Part shown: positions 59,108 through 64,000 of the stretch, piece by piece
How positions within the stretch are numbered: the stretch's first letter is position 1
Layout of the letters: every line of letters starts with the position of its first letter
NCBI RefSeq assembly: GCF_002088235.1
Contig: NZ_AQQV01000003.1
Location: forward strand, 248,001 to 312,000
Source: Oceanococcus atlanticus
GTDB lineage: Bacteria > Pseudomonadota > Gammaproteobacteria > Nevskiales > Oceanococcaceae
DNA length: 64,000 nucleotides
Direction: 5' to 3'
Translations under genes and position numbers: made by a program
The notes under the pieces: model-generated
The model's database searches: none
What the model was told of the DNA's origin: nothing
The model's input: only the letters and a program-made list of their open reading frames with translations

Positions 59108-59856
59108 GTCTGGCCTATATCGTCCTCGGCGTTTTTATCCTGTTCGCCTATACCGCCGAAGCCATGACCGGCTTTGGCAGCATCGTGATCGCCATATCAC
59201 TGGGCGCATTGCTGTTTCCGATTGAATGGCTGCAAGCGGTGCTGGTGCCGCTGAACATCTGCATGACCGGCTTTCTGACCTGGCGCCACCGCCGCCACAT
59301 CGACGGGCGCTTGCTGCTGCGCCTGATCATGCCCTTCATGCTGGTGGGTACGCTGGCCGGCTTCTGGCTGCAGCCGTATCTGGGAGGTGATGGCCTGAAG
59401 CTCGCATTCGCGGTGTTGATCCTGTGGTTTTCGGGCCGCGAGCTGTGGCGTCTGCGGGGCAACACGGCGATCAGGGTCAAACCGCTGTGGTGGAGTCGCG
59501 GCGTTATCACGCTGGCCGGCATCACCCACGGTCTGTTTGCCTCGGGCGGTCCACTGCTGGTTTATGGGCTGGCCGCCACCGCACTGGACAAGGCGCGTTT
59601 TCGCGCAACGCTGATCGTGGTGTGGTTTTCGCTGAACAGCCTGCTCACCGTGCTGCTGCTGATGCAGGGGCGTATTCAGCAGTCCTGGTGGGCGCTGGCC
59701 GCCTATTTGCCACTGATTCCCTTGGGTATCTGGCTGGGTGAGCGCTTTCATCACCAGGTTGATGAAGCGCGCTTTCGGGTGTGGATTTACCGCATCCTGG
59801 CGCTGGCCGGCTGCGGTCTGATGCTGGCCTCCGTGCGGCGCTTGTGGATGGCTTGA
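59104..59856 (+). CDS. TauE/SafE family membrane transporter
   Basis: A 250-residue protein with about eight hydrophobic helices and the family N-terminal motif ...MTGFGSIVIAISLGALLFP with a second repeat ITHGLFASGGPLLVYGLA. TauE/SafE proteins export sulfite, sulfoacetate or other small organic acids. The start is GTG 59104, inside the SDR stop. The substrate may be a product of the operon, but this is inferred. Confidence 0.85.
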   Translation: MSLAYIVLGVFILFAYTAEAMTGFGSIVIAISLGALLFPIEWLQAVLVPLNICMTGFLTWRHRRHIDGRLLLRLIMPFMLVGTLAGFWLQPYLGGDGLKLAFAVLILWFSGRELWRLRGNTAIRVKPLWWSRGVITLAGITHGLFASGGPLLVYGLAATALDKARFRATLIVVWFSLNSLLTVLLLMQGRIQQSWWALAAYLPLIPLGIWLGERFHHQVDEARFRVWIYRILALAGCGLMLASVRRLWMA

Positions 59857-59873
59857 TCCGCTATCATCGGCGG

Positions 59874-61304
59874 ATGACCAATAACACTTTCAATGTCGTC
59901 TGTGACGACGCTTTGGGCCGTGACGATGCCACCGCGCTGGCCGCGCGTGTGGCCGCCGGTGAGATCAGTGCGCTGGAACTGGTGGATGCGGCCATCGCAC
60001 GCCTGCAAAAAGCGCAACCTGTGGTGCATGGCCTGGCCGAGCCGGCCTACGAACTGGCCCGCGCACAGGCGCGGCAAAGTTCTGCCGCTGACACCGCCCT
60101 CGCGTTTGCGGGTGTGCCTTCTCTGATCAAGGACAATCTCGATCTGACCGGGCTGCCAACCCGTCATGGCAGTCGCGCGGTGCCGCCCGCCAAAGCCGCC
60201 AGTGATTCGGAATTCTGTCGTCAGTTCAAGGCGCTGGGCCTGATCCCTCTGGGCAAGTCCAAGCTGCCGGAATTCGGCCTCACCGCAACCACCGAGTATT
60301 CGCAGGGCGAGGCGGTTCACAACCCGTGGCATTTGGGGCACTCAACCGGTGGCTCATCCGGCGGTTCGGCTGCGCTGGTCGCCGCCGGTGTGGTGCCGAT
60401 TGCACACGCCAACGACGGCGGCGGATCGATCCGCATTCCGGCCTCCTGCTGCGGTCTGGTCGGCATGAAGCCCTCCCGCGGGCGGCTGGTCGACAACCCG
60501 ATGGCCAAGCGTCTGCCGGTCAATATCGTGGCCGATGGGGTGGTCAGCCGCAGTGTGCGCGATACGGCCGGTTTTCTGGCGGCCATGGAAACGCAACACC
60601 GCAATCCGGCCCTGCCCGCGATCGGGCGGGTTGAAGGTCCGGGCAAGGAACGTTTGCGCATCGGTATCGTCACCGAGCTGCCCGATGGCGGCATGGCTGA
60701 CGATGAATGCGTAGCGGCGGTCCAGCAGGCCGCGCGTCTGTGCGAAAGCTTGGGTCACAGTGTGGAGCCGATGGCATCGCCATTGACCCAGCAACGCGCC
60801 GACGATTTTCTGCTGTACTGGGCGATGCTGGCGGCCGGCGTCGCCTGGGCCGGGGGCATGACCGTGGCTCGTGGGCTCGACGGCGATCAACTGGAACCTT
60901 TGACCTGGCAGCTGGCCGGCCATTTCCGGCGCAATATGCACCGCATGCCCGGCGCGCTTTGGCGACTGAAACGTGGCCCGCAGTTGCATGAACGCCTGAC
61001 CCGCGGTTTTGACGTGATGCTCACGCCCACGCTGGGCCATCCGCCGCCTGAACTGGGCTGGCTCAAGCCGGACATCGAATTTGACGACGCCTGGCAGCGT
61101 TTGCGTGCGTTCGCCGCTTTCACCCCCTCGGACAACGTGTGCGGCACACCCGCCATCACGCTGCCCTTAGGCGCCAGTGCCAGTGGTTTGCCGATCGGTG
61201 TGCATTTCTCGGCCGGCCCAGGCCAGGAGCGGCGCTTGTTGGAACTGGCCTTCGCGCTGGAAGAGGCCGCGCCATGGCCGCAGTTTGCGCCGAGCCCGGC
61301 CTAA
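59874..61304 (+). CDS. amidase signature family enzyme
   Basis: A 476-residue amidase. The Ser-cisSer-Lys triad is seen: Lys86 in SLIKDN, Ser160 in TGGSSGG, and Ser184 in GGGSIRIPAS; the 24-residue spacing between the serines is typical. It hydrolyses an amide, but the substrate is not clear. The start is ATG 59874, 17 bases after the transporter; a longer frame from 59781 is not supported. Confidence 0.92.
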   Translation: MTNNTFNVVCDDALGRDDATALAARVAAGEISALELVDAAIARLQKAQPVVHGLAEPAYELARAQARQSSAADTALAFAGVPSLIKDNLDLTGLPTRHGSRAVPPAKAASDSEFCRQFKALGLIPLGKSKLPEFGLTATTEYSQGEAVHNPWHLGHSTGGSSGGSAALVAAGVVPIAHANDGGGSIRIPASCCGLVGMKPSRGRLVDNPMAKRLPVNIVADGVVSRSVRDTAGFLAAMETQHRNPALPAIGRVEGPGKERLRIGIVTELPDGGMADDECVAAVQQAARLCESLGHSVEPMASPLTQQRADDFLLYWAMLAAGVAWAGGMTVARGLDGDQLEPLTWQLAGHFRRNMHRMPGALWRLKRGPQLHERLTRGFDVMLTPTLGHPPPELGWLKPDIEFDDAWQRLRAFAAFTPSDNVCGTPAITLPLGASASGLPIGVHFSAGPGQERRLLELAFALEEAAPWPQFAPSPA

Positions 61305-61305
61305 G

Positions 61306-62220
61306 CTAAGCCCAGCGATAGCTCAGCCCGGTTTGCGCTTCGGCAATCCGCCACCACTGGGCTGCGTCATGTCGCGCCAGGGTTCGGCGGTGAGGTTTGA
61401 CCTCCACCGCCGGGCCGCGAAACTGGCGCAATCCGGCGGGCCCGTAGAACCCACCGGGTGACGGCTGCGCCGTGCTTGCGGCCAGAATGATGGGCTGTGC
61501 ACCGGCTCGCGCATCCTGCCCCAGATAACGCATGGCGAAATGCATGGCAGCCTGGGCCAGACGGCCGCGCCAGTTGCGGCTGGGATGCTGCTCCCAGTTG
61601 CTGCCTATGGGGGTACGGGCGATGCCGGGGTGGGCAGCAACACTGATCACAGCCGCACCGGCCGCCTGCGACTGGGCCTGCAGCTCACGGGCGAACAGCA
61701 GACCGGCCAGCTTGGAACGTGCGTAGGCCCGGGTGGCGTCATAATCCCTGAGCCCTTTGGGATCCTCGGTATCCAGCACCGCGCCGGCATGGGCGATGCT
61801 CGACAAGGTCACTACACGTGCGGTCGGCGCCGCCAGCAACAACGGCAGCAGCTGTGCTGCAAGCGCAAAATGGCCATAAAAACTGATGCCCAGGGCCAGT
61901 TCGAAACCATCATGCGTGGTGGTCCTGACATGCGGCGGCAGCAAGCCGGCGTTGTTGATCAGGATGTCCAGTTGGTGGAGTCGGCCAAGCAGCGTCTCCG
62001 CAGTCTTGGTCACGGTCGCCAGATCGGCCAGATCGAGCGCGACAAATTCGGCGCTTAGATCTTGGTCCGCAAGATCGTGGGCCAAGGCTAGGCCAGCTTC
62101 GCGATTGCGGTCAGCGATATACACCCGAGCGCCGCGCTGGGCCAGTTCGATGGCAGTCTCCCGCCCGAGGCCACTGGCGGCGCCGGTGATCAACGCGGTT
62201 TTTCCGTCCAGCCGTGTCAT
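61306..62220 (-). CDS. short-chain dehydrogenase, retinol-dehydrogenase-like
   Basis: A 304-residue SDR: TGAASGLGRETA at about 12-23, NNAGLLPP near 88-95, and YARSKLAGLL (YxxxK) in the active site. The type (with ...VAAHPGIARTPIG and C-terminal GGFYGPAGL) is close to WWOX/retinol dehydrogenase-like SDRs acting on lipophilic alcohols. It ends right beside the amidase stop (convergent). The ATG at 62220 is used, overlapping the OYE gene's stop by four bases; the earlier in-frame start at 62319 lies within that gene. Confidence 0.9.
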   Translation of the reverse strand: MTRLDGKTALITGAASGLGRETAIELAQRGARVYIADRNREAGLALAHDLADQDLSAEFVALDLADLATVTKTAETLLGRLHQLDILINNAGLLPPHVRTTTHDGFELALGISFYGHFALAAQLLPLLLAAPTARVVTLSSIAHAGAVLDTEDPKGLRDYDATRAYARSKLAGLLFARELQAQSQAAGAAVISVAAHPGIARTPIGSNWEQHPSRNWRGRLAQAAMHFAMRYLGQDARAGAQPIILAASTAQPSPGGFYGPAGLRQFRGPAVEVKPHRRTLARHDAAQWWRIAEAQTGLSYRWA

Positions 62221-63413
62221 GCGTGAGAGAAGCCTGCTGGCACGGGCTGATCGGTCAGTGCGCAATGGGTGCCACGAGCGCTGTACATGCTGGCCACGCA
62301 CAGATTGCAGGCGGTGCATCCGGAGGCGGCCTGCTCACCGGCGGCCCAGTGCCTGGGGAGATCGGGATCATGGATCAGCACGCGCCCCAGCGCGATGCTG
62401 TCGAAGCCCGCCGCAAGCACCTGGGTCACGTCGTCGGGTGAGGTCACACCGCCGAGATAGGCCAGCGGTATGTCCACCGCCGCGCGAATACGACTTGACC
62501 ACGGCATCAGATACAGCGGTTGAAACGGCTTGCGCGGCTGGCGCAAAGCCATCAGCGCCGCAATCGGGCGAAACAGGCCTTTGGCGGCGGCCGTCATCGA
62601 GGCCACCGGCAAACGATTGCCAAAAATGGTCCACGGTGCTTCCACATTCATGCCCGCGGAGAGTACGAGCTGATGCGCCCCGGCCTGTTCCAGCTCGCGA
62701 CAGATCTGGATCATGTCTTCGATGCTGTTGCCGCGCCGGTGGCCTTCAACCACGCTGAGCTTGCACAACACGGCGAGGTCGTTGCCGACCGCATCCAGCA
62801 CCGCTTCTAACACCTGCCGTGGGAAGCGCGCACGTGCACGCGCATCGGGCTCCTGGTTGTACAAGGGGGAGAGAAACTGGCTGAGCAGATAGCCATGCCC
62901 CATATGGATTTCCAGCGCATCGAAGCCGGCTTCACGGGCGAGCCGGGCGGCGTTGACGAATTGCGTGGTGAGGTGTTCAAGATCGGCTGCGGTGGCGGCG
63001 CGCTTGAACCAGCGTCCAATCATCATGCCCGGCGGATTCAAACCGCCCCGCGCGCTCAGCGGATAGCGGCGTTCCTCCAACTGTGGCAGGAAGCAGAACG
63101 CGCCGCCATGGGTGATCTGGGCGCAGGCCGCGGCCCCTTCGGCATGCACCGCGTCGGTCAATGCGCGCAACCGGGGCAGGGTCTGTGCATCCAGGCACAC
63201 CTGATCTTCAAAAGTGCGCCCATCACGGCTGACCGCGCAGTAGGCCAGGGTGGTCATGCCCACACCACCGGCGGCCATGCGCCGGTGAAACTCGATCAAC
63301 CGGTCGGTAACCCGGGCGCCGTCGGCCATGCCTTCATTGGTTGCTGATTTGATCAGCCGGTTACGCAACGACAGCGGCCCGAGTCGCCACGGTGCATAGG
63401 CCGCTGCGCTCAC
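62217..63413 (-). CDS. NADH:flavin oxidoreductase, old yellow enzyme family
   Basis: A 398-residue TIM-barrel FMN enzyme. The N-terminus LSLRNRLIKSATNEGMADG and the segment EIHMGHGYLLSQFLSPLYN are typical of the OYE/2,4-dienoyl-CoA reductase-type family. The C-terminal Cys cluster GCTACNLC with a fourth Cys 11 residues on suggests an Fe-S or structural metal site. It probably reduces alpha,beta-unsaturated carbonyls. I chose GTG 63413, giving a four-base overlap with the preceding SDR; ATG 63452 is also possible. Confidence 0.87.
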   Translation of the reverse strand: MSAAAYAPWRLGPLSLRNRLIKSATNEGMADGARVTDRLIEFHRRMAAGGVGMTTLAYCAVSRDGRTFEDQVCLDAQTLPRLRALTDAVHAEGAAACAQITHGGAFCFLPQLEERRYPLSARGGLNPPGMMIGRWFKRAATAADLEHLTTQFVNAARLAREAGFDALEIHMGHGYLLSQFLSPLYNQEPDARARARFPRQVLEAVLDAVGNDLAVLCKLSVVEGHRRGNSIEDMIQICRELEQAGAHQLVLSAGMNVEAPWTIFGNRLPVASMTAAAKGLFRPIAALMALRQPRKPFQPLYLMPWSSRIRAAVDIPLAYLGGVTSPDDVTQVLAAGFDSIALGRVLIHDPDLPRHWAAGEQAASGCTACNLCVASMYSARGTHCALTDQPVPAGFSHA

Positions 63414-64000
63414 AGCCAGTTGACGCCCGTCATGCGGGCGGAGGCCTGCCACAGTCCGGCTGCCAGCTGCTCATCCAGCGCCAGCCCCCGCGGTGCCGCG
63501 CGGTCGGGATAGCCCCAGAATTCCAGCGGTCCTTTCGGGCCGTAATATTCCCCCCCCTTCACGTCAGCAGCGCTGGCCGCATACAAGGTGGGCAAAGCCC
63601 CTTTGGCAGCCGACTGAGCCATGAAAGCGCCAACCCAGGACATCGCGTTCCAGATGCGCCGGGTCAGCGAGATCTGCGCGTCGCGGGCGTAAAACACGTT
63701 GGTGGCGGCATAACCCGGATGGGCGGCCACGCTGATCGTATCCACACCGCTGCGGCGCAAACGCCGTTCGAGTTCCAGCGCGAACAGCAGATTGGCCAGT
63801 TTTGACTGCGCGTAGGCGCCGGGCATCGAATAGGCGCGGCGCTGCCAGTTCAGGTCGTCAAGCGGCAACTGGCCGCTTTTATGCGCCACGCTGGCCACAC
63901 TTACGATGCGCGCGCCCGGGGTCTGAGAGATCAGCTCGAACAGCTGCCCGGTCAGGGCAAAATGGCCGAGGTGATTGGTCCCGAACAAGGTTTCGAAGCC
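63410..64000 (-). CDS. short-chain dehydrogenase, partial (N-terminus beyond the window)
   Basis: The frame stays open to base 64000, so the start lies outside. The visible 196 residues contain GTNHLGHFALT, IVSVASVAHK and the catalytic YAQSKLANLL (YxxxK), then ISVAAHPGYAATN. The Rossmann cofactor motif is missing only because of the window edge. It is of the same retinol-dehydrogenase-like type as the SDR at 61306-62220 and shares its operon, so the two may be an old duplication. Confidence 0.88.
   Translation of the reverse strand, partial: GFETLFGTNHLGHFALTGQLFELISQTPGARIVSVASVAHKSGQLPLDDLNWQRRAYSMPGAYAQSKLANLLFALELERRLRRSGVDTISVAAHPGYAATNVFYARDAQISLTRRIWNAMSWVGAFMAQSAAKGALPTLYAASAADVKGGEYYGPKGPLEFWGYPDRAAPRGLALDEQLAAGLWQASARMTGVNWL

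Overview
This window is a stretch of gammaproteobacterial chromosome with a small integrated element in the middle. Three things point to Gammaproteobacteria. The order leuC-leuD-leuB-asd-fimV-truA-trpF-accD-folC-(SPOR)-cvpA-purF-metZ matches the Pseudomonas-type backbone. So does smpB/ssrA followed by rnfH, bamE, fur, recN, nadK, hrcA, grpE, dnaK, dnaJ and dapB. The tmRNA tag reads ANDDNYALAA. trpB and trpA lie between trpF and accD, as in several non-Pseudomonas gammaproteobacteria. The accessory set at the right end (GMC oxidoreductase, FMO, SDRs, old-yellow-enzyme relative) would suit an oil- or lipid-degrading aquatic lineage. The genus cannot be fixed from sequence reading alone.

Layout. 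1-6.5 kb: end of hrpA, a small membrane protein, psd and an SCO1-like gene (minus), then prmB, aroC and an MFS transporter (plus), then a LysR regulator divergent from leu. 6.6-25.1 kb: a nearly continuous plus-strand block for leucine, aspartate-family and tryptophan synthesis, FimV, tRNA pseudouridylation, acetyl-CoA carboxylase beta subunit, folylpolyglutamate synthase, a SPOR protein, CvpA, PurF, MetZ and a DUF455 protein. Many genes overlap by 4 bases or start with GTG/TTG.

25.2-34.5 kb: a 9.3-kb integrated element lying against the 3' end of ssrA. It carries a tyrosine integrase, an AlpA-like HTH protein with its two halves in reversed order, a PrimPol/SF3 primase-helicase, a TerS/TerL terminase pair and several small unknown genes. 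No portal, capsid, tail or lysis gene is visible, so it looks like a phage satellite. Between the HTH operon and the primase gene there is a candidate minus-strand small RNA (extended -10, hairpin, seven-T run), resembling a replication-control RNA. The displaced ssrA 3' end at the left boundary is split into two pieces.

34.5-50.3 kb: tmRNA and SmpB, an NSS-family transporter, RnfH, BamE, Fur, RecN, NadK, then the heat-shock block hrcA-grpE-dnaK-dnaJ. hrcA, grpE and dnaK are each preceded by a sigma32-like promoter. dapB, a DUF1289 protein, a thioesterase, a PLD-like protein, purB, dsbB and rraA follow.

50.2-64 kb: a pseudouridine synthase, a glyoxalase, and a diguanylate cyclase whose N-terminus keeps the spacing of the metal/ethylene-binding residues of plant ETR1. 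Then come a GMC alcohol dehydrogenase, an AraC regulator divergent from an FMO-epimerase-SDR-TauE operon, an amidase, and a minus-strand SDR-OYE-SDR operon cut by the window edge.
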